A DNA stretch of 40,010 nucleotides from Anaerolineaceae bacterium (GTDB taxonomy: Bacteria > Chloroflexota > Anaerolineae > Anaerolineales > Villigracilaceae). Each line of letters opens with the position of its first letter. Position 1 is the first letter of the stretch. Below are positions 7,383 to 15,207 of the stretch, piece after piece. The notes under the pieces are model-generated. The model had not been told where the DNA came from. It ran no database searches and saw nothing but the letters and a program-made list of their open reading frames with translations. The position numbers were made by a program, and so were the translations under genes. Location of the stretch: contig VFKN01000205.1 of the NCBI GenBank assembly GCA_009885525.1, positions 1 through 40,010 of the forward strand, read 5' to 3'.

Positions 7383-8324
7383 ATGAATAAAACTCCCTTT
7401 ACCCTCACACCCGAATACCGCGACTATGTCTGGGGCGGAGCGAAACTTCGCCCCGAAATTGTTCCCACCGCCGAAGCGTGGATCGTCTTCGCGGGTAACC
7501 GCGTCTCTTCTGGAATTTACGCCGGCCGTGTTCTATCGGATTTGGCGCAAGAATTCGGCGCGGAGTTGCTCGGCACGCGCGCAGTGGAATTAACCGGGAA
7601 GCGTTTTCCATTACTGGTAAAAATCCTTGATGCCGCGCAGTGGCTTTCATTACAAGTCCACCCGAATGATGAGCAGGCAAAAAGACTTGAGGGCGCGGAG
7701 TTTTTCGGCAAAACAGAAGCATGGCATGTATTGGAAAATAATCCCAATGCAAAATTAATTGCAGGCATGAAACCCAACATCACAGCTGCAGCGCTGGCTG
7801 ATGCGATCAGGAATGGAACGATTATTGATCTGGTTGAATCTGTGGAAGTAAAAGCCGGGGACACATTATTCATCAACCCGGGCACGATCCATGCGCTGGG
7901 AGATGGCTTGCTCATTTATGAAGTTCAGCAAACGTCGGACTTGACCTATCGCGTTTATGATTGGGGACGTCCGCAAACGGAGACGCGTAAATTGCATATT
8001 GATAAGGCCCTTGCGGTTTCAGACCCCAATGCGCTTGCGGCTGTTGTCTCCGCGCCACAGATGGATGATGGCGAAGCAAAAATTTTGACGCAGTGCGAAT
8101 ATTTCAAACTGGAGACAATAGCGGTGGAAGAAAAATCCGCGACGCTGGACACGGGCGGAGAATCTTTCCACGCGCTGACGGTGATCGAGGGGCAGAGTCA
8201 AATTCGAGTTGAGGATGAAGCGTTTATCCTGAATAAATTTGAAACGATTTTAATTCCCGCCATCTGCGGCGCGTATCACATTGAGCCATTAAAAAGATCA
8301 CGCCTGCTCAAAGCAAGCGTGTAA
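7383..8324 (+). CDS. manA: Class I mannose-6-phosphate isomerase
   Basis: The 313-residue protein has the cupin-type zinc isomerase motifs: LQVHPNDEQAKR, GKTEAWHVLEN and a later INPGTIHALGDG segment that supplies a zinc-binding histidine. It interconverts fructose-6-phosphate and mannose-6-phosphate, feeding GDP-mannose, glycan and exopolysaccharide synthesis. At 313 residues it matches the short bacterial ManA type. It has no Shine-Dalgarno and appears leaderless. It stands alone between a STAS gene and convergent minus-strand genes, so its tie to the phosphate island may be only positional. Confidence 0.93.
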   Translation: MNKTPFTLTPEYRDYVWGGAKLRPEIVPTAEAWIVFAGNRVSSGIYAGRVLSDLAQEFGAELLGTRAVELTGKRFPLLVKILDAAQWLSLQVHPNDEQAKRLEGAEFFGKTEAWHVLENNPNAKLIAGMKPNITAAALADAIRNGTIIDLVESVEVKAGDTLFINPGTIHALGDGLLIYEVQQTSDLTYRVYDWGRPQTETRKLHIDKALAVSDPNALAAVVSAPQMDDGEAKILTQCEYFKLETIAVEEKSATLDTGGESFHALTVIEGQSQIRVEDEAFILNKFETILIPAICGAYHIEPLKRSRLLKASV

Positions 8325-8399
8325 AAGTTGTTTACTTCATCCAGTAAGAACGTTATTCGTCGATACAGACACGACGGGGATCAGAATCAGAATAGAGGT

Positions 8400-9053
8400 T
8401 CAATGACCGTTGCTGCCGCCGTTAATATCCACTCCAGATATAGGTAAGTTGACATCACGCAATAATTGTTGATGTGATCGGAGCACAGGCTCAATGAGAG
8501 AAAGAGTCTTCGCGTCATCCGCAAACTCCAATTTGGACAGCGCCTGCTGATAACTATTTGCTGCACCAGGACTGAGCTCGGGGTTATTTGCAACAGCAAT
8601 CCACTCATTGAGGCGGCGATTAGCAAGAGCAATATCTGCAGCAACCGGGTCTGGCGTGAGAGCTCGCCAAGCGGATTCACTTGTCAACTTCCATCTATAA
8701 TAAAAGTCACCGGGCAATACAGACTGGGCATGAACTGTCCCTGTAACAATAAGAGCGCCAATCAACATGGCAAAAGTCAGCGCCATTCGCCATGAGAATC
8801 CAACACTGCGCGATTGACGGCGCGCTTGAGATCGTATGTGTTGAACCATAACGAAACGAGTGTATGCATTGAATGTGTCTGAATGCATTACATCGTTTCC
8901 ACGATTTAGAAAAAGCGTAGTCTGCAGGAGCAGGTTTAGCTCCTCTGCATATTCAGGGTAATGTGCCTGGCATTCGTCAATACTGGCAGTGCCATTTGAG
9001 AGTCTTATTAGGCAGTCTTCAAATGTCGGGTGAAAGTTTTTCGTATTATTCAT
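8400..9053 (-). CDS. DUF5667-type single-pass membrane protein
   Basis: The 217-residue product has a cytoplasmic N-terminal segment CLIRLSNGTASIDECQAHYP, of the kind found in anti-sigma-like proteins of Anaerolineae. A basic stretch and one membrane helix follow (about 100-118), then an extracytoplasmic helical domain starting LPGDFYYRWKLTSE, which resembles DUF5667. The ATG at 9053 is preferred over one at 9113 because AGAAAAGG lies upstream of it. Such proteins usually sit next to an ECF sigma gene; none is visible here. The function is unknown, and an orphan anti-sigma role is inference. Confidence 0.75.
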   Translation of the reverse strand: MNNTKNFHPTFEDCLIRLSNGTASIDECQAHYPEYAEELNLLLQTTLFLNRGNDVMHSDTFNAYTRFVMVQHIRSQARRQSRSVGFSWRMALTFAMLIGALIVTGTVHAQSVLPGDFYYRWKLTSESAWRALTPDPVAADIALANRRLNEWIAVANNPELSPGAANSYQQALSKLEFADDAKTLSLIEPVLRSHQQLLRDVNLPISGVDINGGSNGH

Positions 9054-9179
9054 ATTATTAGCGCCTTTTCTTTCAGGTATCCAGCCAGAGTTTGCAAAGC
9101 ACGAATTTGCCACACAAGGATATCATCCTTGTGTTTTATCAATACTTTGGTTGGTAACCTAACAATAAACTTCAATACC

Positions 9180-9887
9180 TCATCCAGTTGTCAACGCCCA
9201 TTTTGAAAGCGTGCTGCCAACATATCTCATTCCCCAACTGCTTAAGATGCGGAAGGCACTCCACTCTTTTAATTTTCTGACTTTGGTGGTGCGGTTCTTC
9301 AATGCGGTGAGCAAGTCTTCTACGCTGCTGCCTTCAAACTCGGTGGCACCGAAGCCGATGGTGTCGATGATGTGCGCGTCGCTGCTGCCGGTGGCGGCGA
9401 TCTTCAAACCCATTGCGAGGATGCGCGCGTAGTGATTGCTCATACGGTCAATGGATGTGCCATTGTAGGCTTCGATGCCGATCAGTGTTTCGGCGACTTC
9501 GGGGTTTTTCAACGCATTTAAGATCGTATCCGCGCTGGCGCTATTCATGCCCATACCGCCTGCCATGGGATGCGCTACCACGCACACGCCGCCCAGCGCG
9601 CGGACTTTCAAAACTGTGTCGATCATCGAAAGGCCCGCATCTACTTTTTGGGTGATGAAAAACGCGAGCAGATCGCCCTCGGCGGTTGTGATCTCGATGC
9701 CGGGGATGATTTCGATCCCGTAGTGTGACGCGAGACTCATGGCTTCCAGCGCGCCTGCGATTTCATCGTGGTCGGTGATGGCGATCACGCTCAACCCGAT
9801 TTGCTTTGCTCTGCGCAACACGTCCGGAACAGTGGCTGTTCCGTCGTAACTATAATTTGTGTGAATGTGCAAGTCTGCAAGTCCCAT
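9180..9887 (-). CDS. PHP-domain phosphoesterase
   Basis: The 235-residue protein carries the full PHP metal-binding series: DLHIHTNYSYDG, ITDHDE, PGIEITT, VVAHP and SSDAH. Stand-alone PHP proteins of this size include 3',5'-nucleotide phosphatases (YciV/RnaAM type), which release phosphate from nucleotides or trim RNA; the exact substrate cannot be read here. AAGGAG precedes the ATG. A three-repeat Pho box with -10 CATAAT lies immediately upstream, so it is probably induced by phosphate starvation, in line with phosphate scavenging. Confidence 0.9.
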   Translation of the reverse strand: MGLADLHIHTNYSYDGTATVPDVLRRAKQIGLSVIAITDHDEIAGALEAMSLASHYGIEIIPGIEITTAEGDLLAFFITQKVDAGLSMIDTVLKVRALGGVCVVAHPMAGGMGMNSASADTILNALKNPEVAETLIGIEAYNGTSIDRMSNHYARILAMGLKIAATGSSDAHIIDTIGFGATEFEGSSVEDLLTALKNRTTKVRKLKEWSAFRILSSWGMRYVGSTLSKWALTTG

Positions 9888-9904
9888 AGTATTTCTCCTT
9901 GTTT

Positions 9905-9958
9905 ATTATGAGTTTAGTGTAGCGCGGCATTGTTAAGGACTTGTGAAGATTGCTTTAA
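9905..9958 (-). promoter_or_regulatory. Pho-box promoter of the PHP gene
   Basis: On the minus strand: TTAAAGCAATC (9948-9958), TTCACAAGTCC (9937-9947), TTAACAATGCC (9926-9936), a 15-bp spacer and the -10 hexamer CATAAT (9905-9910), 17 nt before the ATG. Layout and spacing are identical to the pstS site. Confidence 0.7.
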
Positions 9959-9983
9959 GGTATTGTAGGGGTTTTGTTAAAAG

Positions 9984-10014
9984 TTTCGCCCGCCTTGTAT
10001 CAAGGCGGGCGAAA
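9984..10014 (-). terminator. Hairpin after the 35-codon gene B
   Basis: A perfect 14-bp stem TTTCGCCCGCCTTG/CAAGGCGGGCGAAA has a 3-nt loop. On the minus strand it is followed by CTTTTAAC, a weak U-tract. It separates small gene B from the Pho promoter of the PHP gene. Confidence 0.65.
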
Positions 10015-10038
10015 AAAATGGGGGGAAAAAAATAAAAA

Positions 10039-10146
10039 CTACGCTCGATTCTGCTTGCGCAGAAACTCGCGGCGCTTGCGAGTTGCGTCAACTGACACGA
10101 CGGTCGCGAATGAGAGAAAAAGGATTGAGGCTATAATCGTTTCCAT
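10039..10146 (-). CDS. 35-residue small membrane protein, paralogue B
   Basis: This minus-strand 35-codon ORF begins METIIASILFLSFATVVSVD and ends with the basic tail ATRKRREFLRKQNRA. It is 29/35 identical to the product of 6665-6772, and the conserved C-terminal 15 residues differ only by Phe for Tyr. Residues 4-18 form one likely membrane helix. The -10 TATCAT ends 6 nt before the ATG and no ribosome site exists, so a leaderless mRNA is expected. It is divergent from sixA-ppk and upstream of the PHP gene. No known family is recognised. Shared Pho-box control and duplication within a phosphate island are the only functional clues. Confidence 0.75.
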   Translation of the reverse strand: METIIASILFLSFATVVSVDATRKRREFLRKQNRA

Positions 10147-10152
10147 AAACAC

Positions 10153-10206
10153 ATGATACAACAGAGTTATTGTTTTGGACTTAAGAAACAGTTAACAACT
10201 TGTAAA
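10153..10206 (-). promoter_or_regulatory. Pho-box promoter of the 35-codon gene B
   Basis: On the minus strand: TTTACAAGTTG (10196-10206), TTAACTGTTTC (10185-10195), TTAAGTCCAAA (10174-10184), 15 bp ending in GTTG and the -10 TATCAT (10153-10158). The ATG follows 6 nt after the hexamer, as in paralogue A. Confidence 0.78.
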
Positions 10207-10299
10207 GGCTGCTTGTCAGACAACATTTCACCTGCAAGCGTTGAAAATGACGCGCCCGCACCGCGGAAGTAAAATCCGCTTCACTGAGCATGGACAGTT

Positions 10300-10305
10300 T
10301 ATAAT
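10300..10305 (+). promoter_or_regulatory. -10 hexamer of the sixA-ppk operon
   Basis: A consensus TATAAT lies 27 nt before the sixA ATG. No convincing -35 or Pho repeats are seen at the expected distance, so the operon may be controlled differently from its neighbours. Confidence 0.45.
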
Positions 10306-10332
10306 GAGCGCGCAGGTCACAAAGGATATCCA

Positions 10333-10836
10333 ATGAATTTATATTTTATACGTCACGCAATCGCAGTAGATGAGGGTACAGAGGGATACAAGGACTCCGA
10401 ACGCCCGTTGACCGACTCCGGGCGCAAGAAGATGTTCCAGATCGCGAAAGGTTTGATGGCGCTTGGCATCAAGGTAGACCTGATCGTATCCAGCCCGTAT
10501 GTCCGCGCGCGCGAAACATCAGACACACTTGCGGATGTGTTCAAGGTAAAACAGGAAATCGCCTTCAGCGAAAATCTTGCGCCGTCAGGCGACCCCGATC
10601 TTTTGATTGCGGAGATCAACGAAAAGTATTCAGTGGATAATCTTGTCATTGTAGGACACGAACCCAGCCTCAGTGCATTGACGGGTTTGCTTATTGCCAA
10701 AAATGCGAAGATGGACATGACCTACAAAAAAGGCGGCGTGTGCAAACTCACAGCCGCCGACTTGCATCACTCGCGCAGCGCAACCCTGGAGTGGTTATTG
10801 ACCCCTAAAATTTTAGTTGAACTTTCTGAGAAGTAA
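10333..10836 (+). CDS. sixA: Phosphohistidine phosphatase SixA-like
   Basis: The 167-residue histidine-phosphatase protein has the catalytic RHA motif (Arg7-His8), the second arginine/glutamate segment SSPYVRARETS and the distal VGHEPSLS histidine. SixA-type enzymes remove phosphate from phosphohistidine proteins, but small branch-1 histidine phosphatases can also act on metabolites. It lies 24 bp upstream of ppk on the same strand and is clearly co-transcribed, an arrangement that suggests a role around polyphosphate metabolism or the phosphohistidine intermediate of Ppk. Confidence 0.88.
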   Translation: MNLYFIRHAIAVDEGTEGYKDSERPLTDSGRKKMFQIAKGLMALGIKVDLIVSSPYVRARETSDTLADVFKVKQEIAFSENLAPSGDPDLLIAEINEKYSVDNLVIVGHEPSLSALTGLLIAKNAKMDMTYKKGGVCKLTAADLHHSRSATLEWLLTPKILVELSEK

Positions 10837-10860
10837 CAATCACCTACGATGGAATAAGCC

Positions 10861-12948
10861 ATGACCCCTGAAACGATAAACTTAGCCAACCCCCACCTTT
10901 ATCTTAACCGCGAATTGAGTTTGCTTGAATTTCAACGCCGCGTACTCGCAGAAGCATTGGATGAAAATCTTCCGCTGCTGGAGCGTTTGAAATTTCTCAC
11001 CATCTTCGGCTCCAACATGGACGAGTTTTTCATGGTGCGCGTTTCGGGCATTTGCAAGCAGGTGGAAGCGCGCATTATGGAGGTCTCGCTTAACGGCATG
11101 ACTCCGCCCGATGAATTTGCCGCGATCCGCAAACTATCGCTGGAGTTGATGAACGAAGCGCAGCATTGCCTCCACAAAAAACTGCTCCCAAAACTGGATA
11201 AGGAAGGCATCCACATTTTGGATTATCAAAAGTTGAGCAAACCTCAAAAAGAACGCGCGGATTCATATTTCCACGATGTGGTCTATCCCGTGCTCACGCC
11301 GCTTGCGCTCGACCCCGGGCATCCCTTCCCGCACATTTCAAATCTCAGCCTTAATCTCGCCATCGTAATCCGCGATAAAAAGGGGAATGAAAAATTTGCG
11401 CGTTTGAAAGTGCCGGATACGCTTCCGAGCCTCATCCCGATTAAGCGATCCTCGGGCGGCGTGCGAAAAGACGGCACCATCCCGCATCATCATTATTTTG
11501 TCTGGCTGGAAGAAGTCATCTCTTCAAACCTGCAAAATCTCTTCCCCGGCTTACAAGTGGAAGCGGCATATCCGTTCCGCGTGGTGCGCGATGCCGATAT
11601 TGAAATTCAGGAACTCGAAGCGGATGACCTGCTCGAGTCGATGCAGCAAAGTATTCGCAAACGCAAATTCGGATCGGTGGTGCAGGTGATGGTCAACGAA
11701 TCCATGCCCGCGAATATCCGCGAATTGCTCATTGATAATCTTGAGATCAATCCAAACGACATGTACACGCTTGCCAATCCGCTTGGGTTAAGTAGTTTGT
11801 GGCAGGTCTATAACAACGTCGAACGGCATGATCTGAAATCTCCCATCTACAAACCGCGCACCCCAAAGGCGCTGAAGAATATTGCGGGGTCGCGCGATAT
11901 TTTCGAAGCCATTCGCGCGGAGAATATCCTGCTGCATCACCCCTATGATTCATTCAACCCCGTTGTGGATTTTCTCCATGCGGCCGCGCTTGACCCGAAT
12001 GTGTTGGCGATCAAACAAACTTTGTATCGCGTCGGCTCCAACGCGCCTGTCGTTGAGGCATTGCTCGAAGCCGCCGAACGCGGCAAGCAGGTGGCGGTGC
12101 TGGTCGAATTAAAAGCGCGTTTCGATGAGGAGTCTAATATTGGCTGGGCGCAAAAACTGGAAGAGGCAGGAGTCCACGTGGTTTACGGTCTCGTCGGTTT
12201 GAAAACGCATTGCAAAATCACGATGGTCGTCCGCAAGGAAGGCGAAGGCATCCGCCGCTATTTGCATCTGGCAACGGGTAATTACAACGCGGTCACTTCG
12301 CGCATCTATGAAGATTTCGGCATGTTCACCTGCGATGAAGACATGGGCGCGGATGCGACAGACTTGTTCAACTATCTGACCGGATATTCCACCAAACATG
12401 ATTATCGCAAACTGCTTGTCGCGCCTGTAAACCTGCGCAGAAAACTTGAAGGCTTGGTCACGCGCGAGATCGAACACGCGCAGGCGGGACGCAAAGCGCA
12501 TTTGATCTTCAAAGCCAATTCGGTCGCCGACCCAGAAATAATTCAACTTTTATACAGGGCTTCGCAAGCGGGCGTAAAAGTGGATCTGCTCGTGCGCGGA
12601 ATTTGCTGCCTGCGCCCGGGCATTAAAGGCGTCAGTGAAAATATCCGCGTGATCAGTGTGGTTGGCCGTTACCTTGAGCACAGCCGTTTGTATTATTTTC
12701 AAAACGACGGCAATGAAGAGATTTATCTCGGCAGCGCAGACCTGATGCCGCGCAACCTCAACCATCGCGTGGAAGTTGTCTTCCCGGTTGAGGATAAAAA
12801 ACAAATTCATCATTTGCGCAAAAATGTTTTGGATACCTATCTCAAAGACAACATCCGCGCCTACATGCTCGACTCAAAAAATTCATATAGCCGCGCGCAG
12901 AATGACGCAAAAGGTTTGATCGACATACAGGAACATTTGATGAGTTAA
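10861..12948 (+). CDS. ppk: Polyphosphate kinase 1
   Basis: This 695-residue protein is a full-length PPK1. The N-terminal domain opens with LYLNRELSLLEFQRRVLAEA and contains FLTIFGSNMDEFFMVRV. The catalytic core has GLKTHCK with the histidine that becomes phosphorylated (His450 here) and a second conserved histidine in YLEHSR (His607). It reversibly transfers the gamma-phosphate of ATP to polyphosphate. It follows sixA directly, in a window dominated by phosphate uptake and Pho control. A nested hairpin repeat lies just downstream. Confidence 0.97.
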   Translation: MTPETINLANPHLYLNRELSLLEFQRRVLAEALDENLPLLERLKFLTIFGSNMDEFFMVRVSGICKQVEARIMEVSLNGMTPPDEFAAIRKLSLELMNEAQHCLHKKLLPKLDKEGIHILDYQKLSKPQKERADSYFHDVVYPVLTPLALDPGHPFPHISNLSLNLAIVIRDKKGNEKFARLKVPDTLPSLIPIKRSSGGVRKDGTIPHHHYFVWLEEVISSNLQNLFPGLQVEAAYPFRVVRDADIEIQELEADDLLESMQQSIRKRKFGSVVQVMVNESMPANIRELLIDNLEINPNDMYTLANPLGLSSLWQVYNNVERHDLKSPIYKPRTPKALKNIAGSRDIFEAIRAENILLHHPYDSFNPVVDFLHAAALDPNVLAIKQTLYRVGSNAPVVEALLEAAERGKQVAVLVELKARFDEESNIGWAQKLEEAGVHVVYGLVGLKTHCKITMVVRKEGEGIRRYLHLATGNYNAVTSRIYEDFGMFTCDEDMGADATDLFNYLTGYSTKHDYRKLLVAPVNLRRKLEGLVTREIEHAQAGRKAHLIFKANSVADPEIIQLLYRASQAGVKVDLLVRGICCLRPGIKGVSENIRVISVVGRYLEHSRLYYFQNDGNEEIYLGSADLMPRNLNHRVEVVFPVEDKKQIHHLRKNVLDTYLKDNIRAYMLDSKNSYSRAQNDAKGLIDIQEHLMS

Positions 12949-12980
12949 TAACTCAGATTACGCGCCCAAGCGTGATTCCC

Positions 12981-13034
12981 TGAGCGTTAGCGAAGGGTCT
13001 CTAAGGCAATCGCAGAGATTCTTCGCTACGCTCA
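12981..13034. repeat. Nested palindromic repeat after ppk
   Basis: TGAGCGTTAGCGAAG (12981-12995) pairs with CTTCGCTACGCTCA (13021-13034) with one bulged base, enclosing TCTCT/AGAGA. It lies between the convergent ppk and phoR genes and may end ppk transcription. The CTTCGCTACGCTCAG core is a common dispersed intergenic sequence type. Confidence 0.6.
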
Positions 13035-13079
13035 GAAAGACACTGCGTAAGGTGAGTTAATAATTCCCCCGTGATGTTT

Positions 13080-14300
13080 TTATATAATGGGGATTTCAAA
13101 ATAAAACACGCTGCCCCGTCCTTCTCGACTCTCCGCCCAAATTTTTCCGCCATGCGCTTCCACGATATGTTTTGAAATAGACAATCCCAACCCTGTGCCG
13201 GAACCAGTGCGGGACGCGTCCGCGCGATAGAATCTCTCGAAGATTCGGGATAAACTCTCGGATGGGATTCCCGTCCCCGTGTCCCGCACCGCGAACTTCA
13301 CCACACTCGAATTTAATTCCGCTTCGAGATTAATCTCGCCCCCCGGTTTTGTGAACTTGACCGCATTGTGAATCAGATTCACCAGCACCTGCTCCAGGCG
13401 CATCCTATCCGCGCGGATGTTGGGCAACTCACCGCACACAACAGATAACTTTAATCCCGCGCGCTCGGTTTGCATTTTCATTCTCTCCGTTGCAGTCAGT
13501 AATAATTGCTGCGGTGATACTGACGCGAAATTTAATTCAACCTGCCCTGACTCAATGCGCGAAAGATCCAATAATTCCTGCGCCATTTGTGTGAGCGCAT
13601 CCACTTCGATGGAGATTCTCCCCAAAAAGCGCGGGCCCGCATCGGGGTCATTCAGCGCGCCGCTTTGCAGAGTCTCGGTCAATGCCTTGAGCGAAGCCAG
13701 CGGAGTCCGCAGCTCATGCGAGACATTCGAGATGAAATCACGCCGCACAGATTCGAGCCGGCGCACGCGGGTTAAATCCTGCACGACCAAAAGGCTGCCA
13801 CTTTCATGTTCATCGGGGATGACGATCAACTGCAAAAATTGTCTGCGCGCGGGTAACTCAACGGATTCGGTTTGCAACTCGCGCGTCTGCTGGCATCTGC
13901 GCCACGCCTCGATGAGCTGATGATTGCGCACAACTTCCGCAACACTGCGCCCCAGCGGGTCACTCACATCAAAAAGTTTTCGCGCGGCGGGGTTGGCAAA
14001 TTGCACCTGTCCCGCCGAGTCGGCGATCAATACGCCATCGGTCAACTGCGCGAGGAGCGTGGAAAGGCGGGCGTTTTGGGAGTTTAAAGTTGAAAGTTCA
14101 AGGTTGAAGGTTGTCTTAAGAGAGGCGATTGCATTGGATAGGTTTTCGAGACTTTTGAAATCGGTTAGTAAATTTTCGGGTTGAGCACGAACAATTTTTG
14201 CATAATCATTTATCCGCTTTCTTAAATCATAATATTGCCACCCAACCCAGATGGCGACAAAAAATAAAATAACAGCAACTACCCAAAGAAAAGAATTCAT
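13080..14300 (-). CDS. phoR: Phosphate-sensing histidine kinase PhoR
   Basis: The 406-residue kinase has one N-terminal membrane helix (about 4-21), a linker, a PAS domain (about 80-180), HisKA with phospho-acceptor His195 in SNVSHELRTP, and HATPase_c with NLIHNAVKF, DTGTGIP and GTGLGLSISKH. This is the short PhoR layout that senses through PstSCAB-PhoU rather than a large external domain. It follows phoB by 47 bp in the same operon. Codons for residues 61-74 (LKTTFNLELSTLNS) coincide with a 7-bp tandem repeat that also occurs in the phoB-phoR gap, so a mobile short repeat appears to have become coding sequence. Confidence 0.92.
   Translation of the reverse strand: MNSFLWVVAVILFFVAIWVGWQYYDLRKRINDYAKIVRAQPENLLTDFKSLENLSNAIASLKTTFNLELSTLNSQNARLSTLLAQLTDGVLIADSAGQVQFANPAARKLFDVSDPLGRSVAEVVRNHQLIEAWRRCQQTRELQTESVELPARRQFLQLIVIPDEHESGSLLVVQDLTRVRRLESVRRDFISNVSHELRTPLASLKALTETLQSGALNDPDAGPRFLGRISIEVDALTQMAQELLDLSRIESGQVELNFASVSPQQLLLTATERMKMQTERAGLKLSVVCGELPNIRADRMRLEQVLVNLIHNAVKFTKPGGEINLEAELNSSVVKFAVRDTGTGIPSESLSRIFERFYRADASRTGSGTGLGLSISKHIVEAHGGKIWAESREGRGSVFYFEIPII
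14082..14116. repeat. 7-bp heptad repeat inside phoR
   Basis: The plus strand reads GTTTAAA, GTTGAAA, GTTCAAG, GTTGAAG and GTTGTCT in register, five 7-mers. They encode the linker between the membrane helix and PAS domain of PhoR. The same heptad family is at 14307-14345, 19801-19828 and 26867-26956. Confidence 0.75.
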
Positions 14301-14306
14301 TCCGAC

Positions 14307-14345
14307 TTTTGACCTTCAACTTTCAACCTTTGACCTTCAACCCAA
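14307..14345. repeat. 7-bp heptad repeat between phoB and phoR
   Basis: The plus strand reads CTTCAAC, TTTCAAC, CTTTGAC and CTTCAAC in succession, filling the 47-bp gap between phoB and phoR. It is inverted relative to the array inside phoR, so the two could pair in the mRNA. Confidence 0.75.
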
Positions 14346-14347
14346 CT

Positions 14348-15058
14348 TCAGCCTTCAAACCGATAGCCCCCGCCGCGCACCGTCACAATGCGGACAGGGT
14401 TTGCAGCGTCCTGCTCGATCTTCTGACGCAGCCATCTTACATGCACATCCACTGTGCGGCTATCACCGATGAAATCCCAGCCCCAAACGCGCTCCAGAAT
14501 AAATTCGCGGGTGAGCATCTGGCGGCGATGTTCGGCAAGGAATAGAAGCAGTTCATATTCTTTTGGTTTAAGAGCAAGCGGCGCATCATTAAGCAGCACT
14601 TCGCGACGCGTCAGGTCAATGATGAGGTTATCAAAAGATAATTTTTCATGCGGAGAGTTTGCGTCTTTGGCTTTGCCCATTTCCTCGCGCAGCAAACGCG
14701 CGCGTCTGAGTTGCGCTTTTACGCGCGCCATTAATTCGCGCATGGAGAATGGCTTGGTCAGATAATCATCCGCGCCGACTTCGAGACCGACGACGCGGTC
14801 GATTTCATCATCGCGCGCGGTGAGCATGAGAATGGCGGAGGACATTTCCTTGCGCAGGACGCGCGCCACTTCGAAGCCATCCATTTCGGGGAGCATAATA
14901 TCCAGCACGATTAAATCAGGTTTCAGGCGGCGTGCGGCTTCCAGCGCGGAGCGTCCATCGCCCACGGTTTCAACGGTATAGCCTTCTTTTTTCAGGTTAT
15001 ACGCGAGGGTCTCCTGCAAAGAGAGTTCATCTTCAACGATAAGAATTGTTTCAGGCAT
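14348..15058 (-). CDS. phoB: Phosphate regulon response regulator PhoB
   Basis: The 236-residue OmpR/PhoB-type regulator has a receiver with acidic pair Glu9-Asp10, phospho-acceptor Asp53, Thr80 and Lys102, followed by a C-terminal winged helix that includes [15 protein letters not shown]. It is the probable reader of the TTAAC 11-bp repeats found at six promoters here, including its own. The -10 hexamer TATATT ends 7 nt before the ATG and no Shine-Dalgarno is present, so its mRNA is probably leaderless. phoR follows in the same operon. Confidence 0.94.
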   Translation of the reverse strand: MPETILIVEDELSLQETLAYNLKKEGYTVETVGDGRSALEAARRLKPDLIVLDIMLPEMDGFEVARVLRKEMSSAILMLTARDDEIDRVVGLEVGADDYLTKPFSMRELMARVKAQLRRARLLREEMGKAKDANSPHEKLSFDNLIIDLTRREVLLNDAPLALKPKEYELLLFLAEHRRQMLTREFILERVWGWDFIGDSRTVDVHVRWLRQKIEQDAANPVRIVTVRGGGYRFEG

Positions 15059-15065
15059 GCTGGAA

Positions 15066-15119
15066 AATATACCATAAAGGAAGCCCGTGTCTGTTAATGG
15101 GAGGTTAAGAGGTTAATAT
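15066..15119 (-). promoter_or_regulatory. Pho-box promoter of phoB-phoR (autoregulatory)
   Basis: On the minus strand: ATATTAACCTC (15109-15119), TTAACCTCCCA (15098-15108), TTAACAGACAC (15087-15097), 15 bp and the -10 TATATT (15066-15071). An extra TTAACC lies out of phase within the first unit. The ATG follows 7 nt after the hexamer. Confidence 0.78.
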
Positions 15120-15136
15120 TTTTTTGCGCGGTATCT

Positions 15137-15182
15137 AACTAAAAATCCTCGGCAGATTTCTCTGCCGAGGATTTTTAGTTAT
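15137..15182. terminator. Bidirectional-looking terminator after the S8 protease gene
   Basis: AACTAAAAATCCTCGGCAGA is perfectly inverted as TCTGCCGAGGATTTTTAGTT around a TTTC loop. The A-rich outer arms supply a U-tract on either strand. It separates the protease gene from the phoB promoter. Confidence 0.85.
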
Positions 15183-15207
15183 CGTGACAAAGATTCGTCG
15201 CGATTAA

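Noticed and set aside
9974..10156. Plus-strand 60-codon ORF opposite small gene B
   Set aside because: Shadow of the minus-strand gene at 10039-10146. The N-terminal part is not shared with the ORF at 6639 and runs through a terminator hairpin.
10261..10332. Pho box for sixA-ppk
   Set aside because: At the 15-bp distance from TATAAT no TTAAC-type 11-mers are present.
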